DNA of 64,000 nt from JAJFKX01 sp965230265 (GTDB lineage Bacteria; Pseudomonadota; Gammaproteobacteria; Xanthomonadales; Wenzhouxiangellaceae): positions 1,364,001-1,428,000 of the forward strand of contig OZ245999.1 of the NCBI GenBank assembly GCA_965230265.1. Direction: 5' to 3'. The notes under the pieces are model-generated. The model was not told the DNA's origin. It saw only the letters and a list, made by a program, of their open reading frames with translations, and did no database searches. Both the position numbers and the translations under genes were made by a program. This document shows positions 53,111-62,387 of this stretch, in pieces; position 1 is the stretch's first letter, and every line of letters starts with the position of its first letter.

Positions 53111-54184
53111 ATGTCGAATCGAGTGATTAATTTTAGCCCAGGTCCTGCGATGTTGCCTGATGCTGTGCGTGAGCGTATCGGCCAGGAATGGTTGAATGGC
53201 ATTAATGCCGGTTATACCGTTGCAGAAATTAGCCATCGCGGCTGCGATTTTATGGATATGGTCGAGGCTTGTGAAATTCGACTACGGCGTTTGTTGGGCT
53301 TATCTGAACAACAACAGGTGTTGTTTATGCAGGGCGGGGCGACCATGCAATTTACCATGTTGCCGATGAATTTTGGTGCGGGCGGTTATTTATTGGGTGG
53401 CCACTGGAGCCGTAAGGCTTATCGAGTGGCCTGCGAAGTTAATGCCGGTACCGCAATGTTCGGCCAGGCTGAGGCCAATGGAAGTTTTTTGCCCATTGAA
53501 CAATCAGCACGCCATCTGCGTTATTTACATTTGACCAGCAACGAAACCATTCATGGTATTTGTTGGCCCTCCTTGCCACTCTGGCTTAAGGGTTTTAACC
53601 GCCCACTGGTTGCGGACTTTTCTTCCGATATTGCCTCGCAGGTGGTTGACTACCGACCTTTTAGCCTGGTTTATGCCAGTGCTCAAAAGAATTTAGGCAT
53701 TGCCGGGCTAACCTTGGTGATTGCTCAGCGCGATTTTTTACAACAGGCGCGCTCTGATTTGCCTGTGATGCTGCAGTACCAGAAATTTGCTGGCTATGAC
53801 TCGATGTACAACACGCCACCCACTTTTGCCTGGTATGTCACCGACCTGGTGTTGCAATGGCTGGAGCAGCAGGGTGGCATTGCCGCTATTGCCAAAGCCA
53901 ATCAGAGCAAAGCGGCGTTGTTGTATTCCAGCATAGATGAAGCGGATTTTTATCAAAACACCATCCACCCTGAATGGCGCTCACCAATGAATGTGGTATT
54001 TCAATGCCCCAATGCCGAGCTGGATGACTTGTTTGTGCAACAAGCCCAGCACCAGGGTTTAATGGGCTTAAAAGGGCATCGCGCAGTAGGTGGTTTGCGT
54101 GCCAGTCTTTATAATGCAATGCCATACACCAGTGTGATGGCACTGGTGAGTTTTATGCGGGAGTTTATGCAACGCTATGGCTGA
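53111..54184 (+). CDS. serC: Phosphoserine aminotransferase
   Basis: 357 residues. It converts 3-phosphohydroxypyruvate to phosphoserine, for serine and pyridoxal synthesis. Signature sequences: INFSPGPAMLPDAV at the start, ISHRGCDFMDMVE, VLFMQGGATMQF and YASAQKNLGIAG with the PLP lysine. Stop overlaps the pheA start by eight bases, so it is the first gene of the aromatic operon; gyrA, usual upstream partner in Pseudomonas, is missing. Confidence 0.97.
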   Translation: MSNRVINFSPGPAMLPDAVRERIGQEWLNGINAGYTVAEISHRGCDFMDMVEACEIRLRRLLGLSEQQQVLFMQGGATMQFTMLPMNFGAGGYLLGGHWSRKAYRVACEVNAGTAMFGQAEANGSFLPIEQSARHLRYLHLTSNETIHGICWPSLPLWLKGFNRPLVADFSSDIASQVVDYRPFSLVYASAQKNLGIAGLTLVIAQRDFLQQARSDLPVMLQYQKFAGYDSMYNTPPTFAWYVTDLVLQWLEQQGGIAAIAKANQSKAALLYSSIDEADFYQNTIHPEWRSPMNVVFQCPNAELDDLFVQQAQHQGLMGLKGHRAVGGLRASLYNAMPYTSVMALVSFMREFMQRYG

Positions 54185-55289
54185 GCTTGATCTGAATAAA
54201 GTACGCGAAGAGATTGACGCACTGGATGCCAAAATTCAGGCATTGATCAGTTCTCGTGCAAGGTTGGCCTCCAAAGTGCGTGACAGTAAAGGACATCACT
54301 TGCCGCCGGTTGAGTATTACCGGCCTGAGCGTGAAGCCCAGGTACTAAGGCAGGTACTGGAGCGCAATGAAGGACCACTCAGTGACCGGGAAATGCTGCG
54401 CTTGTTTCGAGAGATTATGTCAGCTTGTCTGGCTCAGCAGGAACCATTGCGGGTGGCGTATCTGGGGCCGGAAGGCACGTTCACCCAGCAGGCAGTCCAA
54501 CGTCAGTTTGGTCACTCTGTCCGTGCCATTGCGCAATCATCCGTTGATGCTGTGTTTCAGCAGGTGGAAACCTCAGAAGCTGATTTTGGTGTGGTGCCTG
54601 TTGAGAATTCCTCACAAGGCATGGTTACTCATACACTGGATCGGTTATTTGGTTCGGCGCTAAAAATCTGTGCGGAAGTCGAATTACCTATCCATCAAAA
54701 CCTGCTCTCAAATGCCGCCAGTCTGAACGACATAGAGCGGGTGTACTCACATCCTCAGTCACTGGGTCAGTGTCGGCATTGGTTGCGTGAGCATTTGCCT
54801 GGCGCAGAGTGTATTCCAGTGTCCAGCAATGCCGAAGCAGCGCGCAGAGTTCGTAATGTCAGTGATGCAGCAGCCATTGCCGGGCGAATTGCTGCTGAGG
54901 TATACGGTTTACCCCTACTGTTTTCAGACATTGAGGATCATCCCGATAACAGCACCCGGTTTTTTGTCATTGGCCGTACTTTGTGCCCACCCAGCGGCGA
55001 TGATCGCACAACTTTATTGGTTGCCGGGCATGAAGGTGCAGGGGTGTTGTATCGTTTACTGGAGCCAATTGCCAAAGCCAAGCTGAATATGACCCGGATA
55101 GAATCACGACCATCGCATCAAGGCAAATGGGATTATGTGTTTTTTATTGATTTGGATGGGCATGCAGAACAATCCCCGGTTGCTGAAGTGATTACAGAAT
55201 TAAACAGTATTGCCCGCCTGGTGAGGGTGTTGGGGGCTTACCCGCGAGCGGTTGAACCAACCAACAGCATTCAAAGTTTCGAGGAATAA
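54177..55289 (+). CDS. pheA: Chorismate mutase/prephenate dehydratase (P-protein)
   Basis: 370 residues with three domains: AroQ chorismate mutase (VREEIDALDAKIQALISSRA to about residue 90), prephenate dehydratase (RVAYLGPEGTFTQQAV, then VPVENSSQGMVTHTLD with the catalytic Thr region and DHPDNSTRFFVIG as the TRF motif) and an ACT regulatory domain with the ESRPSHQGKWDY motif for phenylalanine binding. It makes phenylpyruvate from chorismate. One base separates it from hisC. Confidence 0.97.
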   Translation: MAELDLNKVREEIDALDAKIQALISSRARLASKVRDSKGHHLPPVEYYRPEREAQVLRQVLERNEGPLSDREMLRLFREIMSACLAQQEPLRVAYLGPEGTFTQQAVQRQFGHSVRAIAQSSVDAVFQQVETSEADFGVVPVENSSQGMVTHTLDRLFGSALKICAEVELPIHQNLLSNAASLNDIERVYSHPQSLGQCRHWLREHLPGAECIPVSSNAEAARRVRNVSDAAAIAGRIAAEVYGLPLLFSDIEDHPDNSTRFFVIGRTLCPPSGDDRTTLLVAGHEGAGVLYRLLEPIAKAKLNMTRIESRPSHQGKWDYVFFIDLDGHAEQSPVAEVITELNSIARLVRVLGAYPRAVEPTNSIQSFEE

Positions 55290-55290
55290 C

Positions 55291-56421
55291 ATGTCGATGA
55301 TTGATTTTACCCGTCTGGCAATGCCGGGCGTACAGCAGTTGCAACCGTATCAGCCGGGCAAGCCTATCAGTGAATTAGAGCGCGAGCTGGGCATCAGTGA
55401 CAGCATTAAACTGGCATCCAATGAAAACCCTTTGGGTGCCAGCCCAAAGGCATTGGCAGCAATGGCGGGTGCAGTCGGTGAATTGGGCCTGTATCCGGAT
55501 GCCAGTGGCTATCAGCTTAAACAAAAACTAGCAGCAAAGCATGGCGTCAAACCGGAGCAGATCACCCTGGGAAATGGCTCTAATGATGTATTGGTTTTGT
55601 TGGTTGAAGCGTTTATCTGTCCTCAGTGCCGGCCGGTGATGTCACAGTATTGTTTCGCTGTGTACCCGATCGCTACACAGGCGGCAGGTGCTACACCGAA
55701 GATGATCGATGCCCTACCTGCAGACCACCCGGTGATGCCGCTGGGACACGACCTGCAGGCGATGCTGGAGGCTGTGGATGAGCATACTCGGCTGGTGTTT
55801 ATTGCCAACCCCAATAACCCCACTGGCAGTCAGCTCAGTAGCGATGCTTTACGTGATTTTTTACAGCAGGTGCCTGAGCATCTCATTGTTGTTGTTGATG
55901 AGGCATACACGGAATATGCCACCAGTGACGACTACCCAGATGCCAGCCAGTGGCTGGATGAGTTTCCAAATCTGGTGGTGACACGAACCTTTTCTAAAGC
56001 CTATGGCTTGGCGGGCTTGCGGGTTGGCTATGCATTATCCAACCCACAGATTGCCGATATGTTGAATCGCATTCGTCAGCCCTTTAATGTGAATTCGATG
56101 GCACTGGTAGCCGCAGAAGCCGCATTGGACGATCACGCCTTTATTGAACGTTCCAGACAGGTAAATCAGGAAGGTGTGGCGTATTTGTCTGAAGCATTAC
56201 CCGCTTTGGGTTTTACTGCATTGCCATCAGCTGGCAACTTTGTATTGGTCGACATGGGTGAGCCAGCCAAAGCCTGGGACGAGGCATTATTAAAAGCTGG
56301 GGTGATTACCCGTCGGGTAGACAACTACGGTTTACCCAATTATTTACGAATTACCATCGGTACAGCAGAGCAGAACCAGCGTCTGATAGCGGCCTTACAG
56401 AGTATCGGTAATGCTGGTTAG
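55291..56421 (+). CDS. hisC: Histidinol-phosphate/aromatic aminotransferase
   Basis: 376 residues of class I/II aminotransferase: IKLASNENPLGASPKAL, FIANPNNPTGSQL and TRTFSKAYGLAGLRVGY with the PLP lysine. In this operon position (as Pseudomonas hisC2) it is thought to aminate phenylpyruvate or 4-hydroxyphenylpyruvate as well as act on histidinol phosphate. ATG 55291 follows GAGGAA. Downstream tyrA is lacking. Confidence 0.92.
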   Translation: MSMIDFTRLAMPGVQQLQPYQPGKPISELERELGISDSIKLASNENPLGASPKALAAMAGAVGELGLYPDASGYQLKQKLAAKHGVKPEQITLGNGSNDVLVLLVEAFICPQCRPVMSQYCFAVYPIATQAAGATPKMIDALPADHPVMPLGHDLQAMLEAVDEHTRLVFIANPNNPTGSQLSSDALRDFLQQVPEHLIVVVDEAYTEYATSDDYPDASQWLDEFPNLVVTRTFSKAYGLAGLRVGYALSNPQIADMLNRIRQPFNVNSMALVAAEAALDDHAFIERSRQVNQEGVAYLSEALPALGFTALPSAGNFVLVDMGEPAKAWDEALLKAGVITRRVDNYGLPNYLRITIGTAEQNQRLIAALQSIGNAG

Positions 56422-56449
56422 CTCACTTTTCATGGATTAAGACCCAATA

Positions 56450-57820
56450 ATGTCATTGATATCCAAGCCCATTGCGCAGCCCTTATCGGGTCAAATTGCA
56501 GTGCCGGGTGACAAGTCGATTTCACATCGTGCGGTTATTCTGGCGAGCATGGCCAAGGGTGTTAGTTGCATTACCGGCTGGCTGGATGCCGAAGACACGC
56601 GTGCAACCCTAAACGCCTGTCAGGCGCTGGGTGCAGATATACAATGGGAACAGCACAATGATGGGCAGCAGTTATTAAAAATCACGGGCACTGCCGGTCA
56701 GTTTCAGCCACCATCCCATCCATTAGATCTGGGTAATTCAGGCACCGGTGTGCGTTTACTGCTGGGTGCAGTGGCCGGGCAGCCGATTGTGGTCAAATTT
56801 GTGGGTGACGAATCGTTGAGTCAACGCCCTATGGGCAGGATTATAAAGCCGCTACAACAGATGGGAGCACAATTTAAGTATGCCGACCAAACGCAAACAG
56901 ATGCGTTGGTTGGTTTGCCGATACAGACGCTGGGACCGAAAACCCAAGCTGAAGTATCACCGGGTTTACAAGCGATTGAGTATGCGATGCCAGTGGCCAG
57001 TGCTCAGATTCAGGCATCTATATTATTGGCCGGTCTTCAGGCTGACGGGGAAACTCGAATTCATCAGCCAGCAGCATGTCGTGATCACAGTGAACGCATG
57101 CTGCGGCTGTTTGGTGCTAAGTGCCATCGTGAATCACCACGGACGCTGGTCATTTATCCTGGTCAGCTGCAAGCCTGTAACGTGGATGTGCCTGGTGATT
57201 TTTCCTCTGCGGCTTTTTTGATGCAAGCGGGGTTGCTGGTACCTGGTTCATCGGTGAAACTGCCAAATGTCGGCAATAACCCGACACGCAACGGATTACT
57301 CACAGTGATCAATGCCATGCAAGGACAAGTGCAGGCTGAAGGTCGATCAACGGAATGGTCCAACACCCAAGCGTTCAGCGAACCGCGTGCTGATTTGCAT
57401 GTCAGGCACAGTGCTTTACAGGGCATGGATGTACCTGAGCATTTGGTGTCCAACTGCATTGATGAATTTCCAATGATTATGGCCATGGCAGCCGTGGCCA
57501 CAGGCGTTACCCGAATTCGTGGCGCACAGGAGTTACGAGTCAAAGAGAGCGACCGTATTGCAGTGATGGTGAATGCATTGCGACAACTTGGTGTCATGGT
57601 GACCGAGTACCCTGATGGGGCTGATGTAACGGGTGGGGCAGTTGTTGGCGGTGAAGTGGATGCGCATGGTGATCATCGTATTGCGATGACGCTGGCAGTG
57701 TTGGGTTTGCTTGCTGAGCAGCCTATTGTTATTCATAACGCTGATGCAATTGCGACTTCCTACCCTGGGTTTGTCAGCGACATGAACCAGCTTGGCGCTA
57801 GCCTCGAATGGCGATCATGA
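56450..57820 (+). CDS. aroA: 3-phosphoshikimate 1-carboxyvinyltransferase (EPSP synthase)
   Basis: 456 residues. Joins shikimate-3-phosphate and PEP in the shikimate pathway. Seen: VPGDKSISHRAVI, LGNSGTGVRLLLGA (phosphate site), QRPMGRIIKPL and a final DGADVTGGAVVGGEVDAHGDH followed by RIAMTLAV. The GNSGTGVR wording resembles class II-type EPSP synthases more than E. coli's GNAGTAMRP; this is judged by eye. In Pseudomonas aroA is fused to tyrA; here it stands free. Confidence 0.96.
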   Translation: MSLISKPIAQPLSGQIAVPGDKSISHRAVILASMAKGVSCITGWLDAEDTRATLNACQALGADIQWEQHNDGQQLLKITGTAGQFQPPSHPLDLGNSGTGVRLLLGAVAGQPIVVKFVGDESLSQRPMGRIIKPLQQMGAQFKYADQTQTDALVGLPIQTLGPKTQAEVSPGLQAIEYAMPVASAQIQASILLAGLQADGETRIHQPAACRDHSERMLRLFGAKCHRESPRTLVIYPGQLQACNVDVPGDFSSAAFLMQAGLLVPGSSVKLPNVGNNPTRNGLLTVINAMQGQVQAEGRSTEWSNTQAFSEPRADLHVRHSALQGMDVPEHLVSNCIDEFPMIMAMAAVATGVTRIRGAQELRVKESDRIAVMVNALRQLGVMVTEYPDGADVTGGAVVGGEVDAHGDHRIAMTLAVLGLLAEQPIVIHNADAIATSYPGFVSDMNQLGASLEWRS

Positions 57821-58557
57821 GCGCTTGCAACGAAAATCATGTTCAGACCGATACACCGGTGATCACCATTGATGGTCCCAGTGGTTCAGGTAAAGGCACC
57901 ATTGCCCAACATGTGGCACGCAAACTGGGGTTTCATTTGCTAGACAGTGGCGCGCTATACCGCTTACTGGGTTTGCAAATGTTGCAGTTGGGTATCAATC
58001 CGGCACAGCTTGGTGAACAGCAATTGGAACAGTACGCACAAAAGATGCCAGCAGAGTTTCGCACCAATGCACAGGGTGATATTGATATTTTGCTCGATAA
58101 TCAATTGGTTAATAGCCAGCTACGCACAGAACAAGCGGGAGAGATGGCGTCACAATTGGCGGCGATGCCTGCTGTTAGGCGCGGTTTATTACAACGTCAA
58201 CGTGATTTTTGCCAACCCCCCGGGCTGGTCGCTGATGGCCGTGATATGGGGACGGTTGTCTTTCCTGATGCCATCCTTAAAATTTATCTGGATGCAAGCT
58301 CCGAGGCACGTGCACAAAGACGCCGTAAGCAGTTGATCGAAAAGGGGGAAAACGTTAGTATAGCCATCCTTTTGCAGGACCTCCGGCGTCGCGATCAACG
58401 TGACCGAAACCGGAAGCATGCGCCACTGATGCCGGCAGATGATGCGGTCATTATTGACTCCACCGATTTGGGTGTTGCTGATGTGGTATCCATGGTGATG
58501 GAGCTGGCAACAAAACGTTTGTTCCGAGACAGTGGCTTACTTGACACTGACGAATAA
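57817..58557 (+). CDS. cmk: Cytidylate kinase
   Basis: 246 residues with the P-loop GPSGSGKGT, HLLDSGALYRLLGL, VADGRDMGTVVFPDA and the C-terminal RDQRDRNRKHAPLMPADDAV. It phosphorylates CMP and dCMP. ATG 57817 overlaps the aroA stop (ATGA); an ATG at 57808 in the same frame is possible. Followed by a terminator and rpsA. Confidence 0.96.
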   Translation: MSACNENHVQTDTPVITIDGPSGSGKGTIAQHVARKLGFHLLDSGALYRLLGLQMLQLGINPAQLGEQQLEQYAQKMPAEFRTNAQGDIDILLDNQLVNSQLRTEQAGEMASQLAAMPAVRRGLLQRQRDFCQPPGLVADGRDMGTVVFPDAILKIYLDASSEARAQRRRKQLIEKGENVSIAILLQDLRRRDQRDRNRKHAPLMPADDAVIIDSTDLGVADVVSMVMELATKRLFRDSGLLDTDE

Positions 58558-58600
58558 CGGTTTCAGCTTTTAAGGGGTTCTTTGAAAGGAAATTTTGGTG

Positions 58601-58628
58601 CCTGCGTCATTGCATGCAGGTTTTGTTT
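58601..58628 (+). terminator. Terminator between cmk and rpsA
   Basis: CCTGCGT pairs with ATGCAGG (one G-T wobble) around CATTGC, followed by TTTTGTTT. Confidence 0.6.
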
Positions 58629-58633
58629 AACTT

Positions 58634-58651
58634 TATGACACTTGTGTCATA
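58634..58651. promoter_or_regulatory. Perfect palindrome in the rpsA leader
   Basis: TATGACACTTGTGTCATA: 8-bp arms around a TT centre, roughly 80 bases before the rpsA ATG and just after the terminator. It could be an operator or an mRNA hairpin. Confidence 0.45.
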
Positions 58652-58729
58652 CAACATTACGGGGTGCCGGCAGTAAGGTTGCAACCGATCAGGTTTGGGA
58701 CCAGCAGGCCGAGCACGTGGATTAATTAA

Positions 58730-60406
58730 ATGACTGAAAGTTTTGCGGAATTATTTGAACAGAGCATCGCAGCTCAAAATCTGAAACCGGGCAGTATTAT
58801 CAGCGCCCGTATCGTGGCCATCCGAAATAACAATGTGATTGTTAATGCTGGCCTGAAGACCGAAGGCATTCTGCCTTTGGATGAATTCCAGGATAACCGT
58901 GGTGAAATGGAATTCGAAGTCGGTGATGAAGTAGAGGTCGCCCTGGATGCCATAGAAGATGGCTCGGGTGAAACTCGTCTGTCGCGTGAAAAAGCCAAGC
59001 GTGCCCGTGTCTGGGACAAGTTGGAAAGTGCTTTGGAAAATGACGACATCGTGACCGGACAAATCAGCGGTAAAGTCAAAGGTGGTTTTACTGTGGATGT
59101 GGACAATATCCGGGCTTTCCTGCCAGGTTCTCTGGTGGATGTGCGTCCGGTGCGGGATCCAGCTTATTTGGAAGGCAAAGACCTGGATTTCAAAATTATC
59201 AAGCTGGATCGGCATCGCAATAACCTGGTGGTTTCTCGCCGTGCTGTGGTGGAATCCGAATTCAGTGCTGAGCGCGAGGCTTTGCTAGAACGCCTGGAAG
59301 AAGGCGTCATTGTAAAAGGCGTGGTCAAGAACCTGACCGATTACGGCGCATTTTTGGATTTGGGTGGCATCGACGGCTTGCTGCACATTACCGATATGGC
59401 CTGGAAACGGGTTCGTCATCCATCTGAAGTGGTTGAAGTAGGCAGCGAAATGGAAGTACGTGTATTGCGCTACGACCGTGAACGTAACCGTGTATCACTT
59501 GGGCTCAAACAACTGGGTGATGATCCATGGCAGGACTTAAACCGCCGCTATCCAACAGGCACGCGTTTGTTCGGCAAGGTTACCAATATCACCGATTATG
59601 GTTGCTTTGTTGAAATCGAAGATGGTGTGGAAGGTTTGGTGCATGTTTCTGAAATGGATTGGACCAACAAGAACGTTAACCCTGCGAAGGTCGTTCACAC
59701 TGGTGATGAAGTTGAAGTGATGGTGCTGGAAGTCGATGAAGAGCGCCGTCGTGTATCACTTGGTATTAAACAGTGTCAGGCCAATCCGTGGGATGCCTTC
59801 TCGGCAACGCACAAGAAAGGCGACCGCGTTAGCGGTGCCATTAAGTCGATCACCGATTTTGGTATCTTTATTGGCCTGGATGGTGGTATCGATGGTTTGG
59901 TACACATGTCGGATATCACCTGGCAGGAAACCAACGAAGACGTATTGCGCAACTACCGCAAAGGCGATGAGCTGGAAGCTGTGGTGCTGGCGATAGACCC
60001 TGAACGTGAGCGTATTTCGCTGGGTCTGAAACAGATGGCACAAGATCCGTTTGGTACTTTCATGGCCGATAACCCGCGTGGTTCTGTGGTTAAAGGTACC
60101 ATCGCTTCAGTAGAGGCCAAAGGCGCAAGCATTGAGCTGGCTGAGGGTGTGGAAGGCTGGTTACGGGCTTCTGATATTCAGGCAGAGCGTGTGGATGATG
60201 CAACCAAGGTACTTAAAGAAGGTGACGAAATCGAAGCCAAATTTATTGGTTTGGATCGTAAAAACCGAGTACTGCAGTTATCAATACGAGCACTGGAAGA
60301 CGACCAGTTGGCCGAAGCACTGGAAGAGTACCAGGGTGGTAACGATAATAATGCTGGCGGTGGCACCCTGGGTGACCTGTTACGCGAGCAGATGGATAAG
60401 AAGTAA
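58730..60406 (+). CDS. rpsA: Ribosomal protein S1
   Basis: 558 residues (E. coli 557) with six S1 domains; typical repeats are GFTVDVDNIRAFLPGSLVDV, TDYGAFLDLGGIDGLLHITD, TDYGCFVEIEDGVEGLVHVS, TDFGIFIGLDGGIDGLVHMS and the last GWLRASDIQAER. It unfolds mRNA for initiation and is autoregulated in E. coli through its leader. The ATG is preceded by a 150-base leader with a palindrome. Confidence 0.98.
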   Translation: MTESFAELFEQSIAAQNLKPGSIISARIVAIRNNNVIVNAGLKTEGILPLDEFQDNRGEMEFEVGDEVEVALDAIEDGSGETRLSREKAKRARVWDKLESALENDDIVTGQISGKVKGGFTVDVDNIRAFLPGSLVDVRPVRDPAYLEGKDLDFKIIKLDRHRNNLVVSRRAVVESEFSAEREALLERLEEGVIVKGVVKNLTDYGAFLDLGGIDGLLHITDMAWKRVRHPSEVVEVGSEMEVRVLRYDRERNRVSLGLKQLGDDPWQDLNRRYPTGTRLFGKVTNITDYGCFVEIEDGVEGLVHVSEMDWTNKNVNPAKVVHTGDEVEVMVLEVDEERRRVSLGIKQCQANPWDAFSATHKKGDRVSGAIKSITDFGIFIGLDGGIDGLVHMSDITWQETNEDVLRNYRKGDELEAVVLAIDPERERISLGLKQMAQDPFGTFMADNPRGSVVKGTIASVEAKGASIELAEGVEGWLRASDIQAERVDDATKVLKEGDEIEAKFIGLDRKNRVLQLSIRALEDDQLAEALEEYQGGNDNNAGGGTLGDLLREQMDKK

Positions 60407-60429
60407 AATCTTTTCTGATAACCATCAAA

Positions 60430-60460
60430 CCGGTGGTCAGTGCTGCTGACCACCGGCTAT
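60430..60460 (+). terminator. Hairpin after rpsA, probable terminator
   Basis: CCGGTGGTCAG pairs perfectly with CTGACCACCGG around TGCTG. The following CTATTTAAT is only partly U-rich, so some read-through into ihfB is likely. Confidence 0.6.
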
Positions 60461-60511
60461 TTAATAAAGCTTTGAATAAATGCATTCAAAGTTTGGATAC
60501 ATGGGGAAGGC

Positions 60512-60808
60512 ATGACAAAATCAGAATTAATTGAACGTTTGGCAGATACTTCACACCTACCGATTGCGGATGTGGATCTGTCTGTGCGCACCATATTGGA
60601 AGTGATGAGCAATGCATTGGCCAATGGTGAGCGGATAGAAATTCGTGGCTTTGGCAGCTTTAGTCTGCATCACCGTAAACCGCGAATTGGACGTAACCCC
60701 AAAACTGGCGAATCAGTGGCATTGCCTGCTAAGCATGTACCGCATTTTAAGCCGGGTAAGGAGCTGCGTGATCGCGTTAATAATGGCGCAGGCTTTTCGG
60801 AAAACTAA
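60512..60808 (+). CDS. ihfB: Integration host factor subunit beta
   Basis: 98 residues: MTKSELIERLADTSHLPIAD, RIEIRGFGSFSLHHRKPRIG (arm with intercalating Pro) and SVALPAKHVPHFKPGKEL. Partner of IhfA encoded at 51067. Preceded by GGGGAAGG. lapA starts one base after its stop. Confidence 0.96.
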   Translation: MTKSELIERLADTSHLPIADVDLSVRTILEVMSNALANGERIEIRGFGSFSLHHRKPRIGRNPKTGESVALPAKHVPHFKPGKELRDRVNNGAGFSEN

Positions 60809-60809
60809 C

Positions 60810-61142
60810 ATGCGTCGCTGGATACTGCTAATTGTTATCATACTGGCAGTATTGCTGGGTTTATTGATTGGCCTATTGAATGCTGAGCTTGTCACCCTTG
60901 ATGTATTGCTGACCACTCTGCAGGCCTCATTGGGGCTGGTTGTTATGATTGCATTTGTGACGGGCTTGTTGCTCGGTGTATTGAGCCTATGGGTGTTGCG
61001 TGTTTTGCCGATGCGCTTTCGTTTGAAGCGTTTACAGCAGGAACTACAAAGCCACAACAATCAATCAAAAGTCAGCGGCAACAGTGCCAACACAGCATTG
61101 CAAGCCAACAGCACCACATCTGTTAACAGGCCTACGGGGTAA
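60810..61142 (+). CDS. lapA: LPS assembly protein A (LapA, DUF1049)
   Basis: 110 residues with two membrane helices (LLIVIILAVLLGLLIGLLNA, LGLVVMIAFVTGLLLGVLSL) followed by the cytosolic LPMRFRLKRLQQELQ coiled coil and a polar Asn/Ser-rich tail. LapA works with LapB in control of LPS synthesis. One base separates it from ihfB and three from lapB. Confidence 0.92.
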   Translation: MRRWILLIVIILAVLLGLLIGLLNAELVTLDVLLTTLQASLGLVVMIAFVTGLLLGVLSLWVLRVLPMRFRLKRLQQELQSHNNQSKVSGNSANTALQANSTTSVNRPTG

Positions 61143-61145
61143 TTC

Positions 61146-62387
61146 ATGACCGATTGGTTGCCAGTGCTGCTGGCGCTACTGGCGGGGGTTGTCATTGGTA
61201 TCACATGGAATATTAGTCGGCGCGGGCCTTTGGGTGGGGCTGCTATAGTTTCAAAATCCACGATAAAGCGCACCAATGGTAAACGGGGCATTACCGGAGG
61301 TATCGGCAATACCATCACTGACAATCTCGGGAATCGGTATTTCCGCGGTATCAACTATCTATTGAATGAACAACCTGACAAAGCACTGGAAGTTTTTCTA
61401 GAGCTGGCTGAGGTCACTCCGGAGACAGTCGAAACACATTTGTCACTTGGTAATTTATTTCGCCGACGTGGTGAAATGGATAATGCCATTCGTTGTCATC
61501 AAAACATCATTAAGCAAACCGAACTGAGCGCTGAAGAGCGTAACCATGCACTGTTGGAGCTGGGTGAAGATTACCTTCGTGCCGGTTTACTGGATCGGGC
61601 CGAGGAATTATTTTCTACTCTGGCAGAGCAGGAAATTGCAACCCAGACTGCTTTACAGCGCTTATTGAATATTTTCCAACAAGAGCACGAATGGGAAAGT
61701 GCCATCAAGGTGGCACAGCAATTGCAGCGAGTGAGTGGTCAATCCTGTCAATCCATGATTGCGCATTTTTATTGCGAGCTGGCCACTGAACAACGTCAGG
61801 CTGGAAACAAGCAGGCTGCCGCACAACTGTTGAAGCAAGCCGAACAGGTTGATTCGCGTTGCGCCCGTTTGTGGATACTGCGCGCAGAACTGGCCATGGA
61901 AGATCAACAATATCCGCAGGCAGCTGACTATTATCGACAGTCATCTGCTGTTGATCCGGATTGTTTACCATTGATTTTGCAGGAGTTAATCAGTGCTTAT
62001 CGGCATGCTGGAAAGCTGACCGAGGCAGAGCAGTTCTTGAGTGATTGGTTGCGCGAAAATACCGACACTTCTGCGGTCATTGCTGCAGTGGAATTGACCC
62101 GCGAACAACAGGGTGTTGGAGATGCCAATCAGTTTTTGCTGCGCGAGCTTAAGCGCCAACCGACGGTTGGTAAAATGCGTGCGTTGTTGCAGTTGAGTCA
62201 AAAAGACAACAATCAGAGTTTCCCGTTGCTGGATGTATTCAGTCAACTCAGTGACTCACTGAAAGAATACGAAAACGGCTACCAGTGTCGGGTCTGTGGC
62301 CTGGAAGGGCATACTCATCACTGGCATTGCCCCAGTTGTCGCAGCTGGAACAGCACATTGCCTGTGCGCGGCATTTTGGGGCAATAA
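61146..62387 (+). CDS. lapB: LPS assembly protein B (LapB/YciM)
   Basis: 413 residues: an N-terminal membrane anchor (WLPVLLALLAGVVIGITW), TPR repeats (FRGINYLLNEQPDKALEVFL, THLSLGNLFRRRGEMDNAIR) and a C-terminal rubredoxin-type zinc domain with CRVCG and CPSC. LapB presents LpxC to FtsH for proteolysis and so limits LPS synthesis. The overlap with the next gene is one base. Confidence 0.95.
   Translation: MTDWLPVLLALLAGVVIGITWNISRRGPLGGAAIVSKSTIKRTNGKRGITGGIGNTITDNLGNRYFRGINYLLNEQPDKALEVFLELAEVTPETVETHLSLGNLFRRRGEMDNAIRCHQNIIKQTELSAEERNHALLELGEDYLRAGLLDRAEELFSTLAEQEIATQTALQRLLNIFQQEHEWESAIKVAQQLQRVSGQSCQSMIAHFYCELATEQRQAGNKQAAAQLLKQAEQVDSRCARLWILRAELAMEDQQYPQAADYYRQSSAVDPDCLPLILQELISAYRHAGKLTEAEQFLSDWLRENTDTSAVIAAVELTREQQGVGDANQFLLRELKRQPTVGKMRALLQLSQKDNNQSFPLLDVFSQLSDSLKEYENGYQCRVCGLEGHTHHWHCPSCRSWNSTLPVRGILGQ

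Noticed and set aside
60645..60809. A longer start of lapA overlapping ihfB
   Set aside because: The extra residues are ihfB sequence in another frame; the ATG at 60810 gives the canonical LapA N-terminus.
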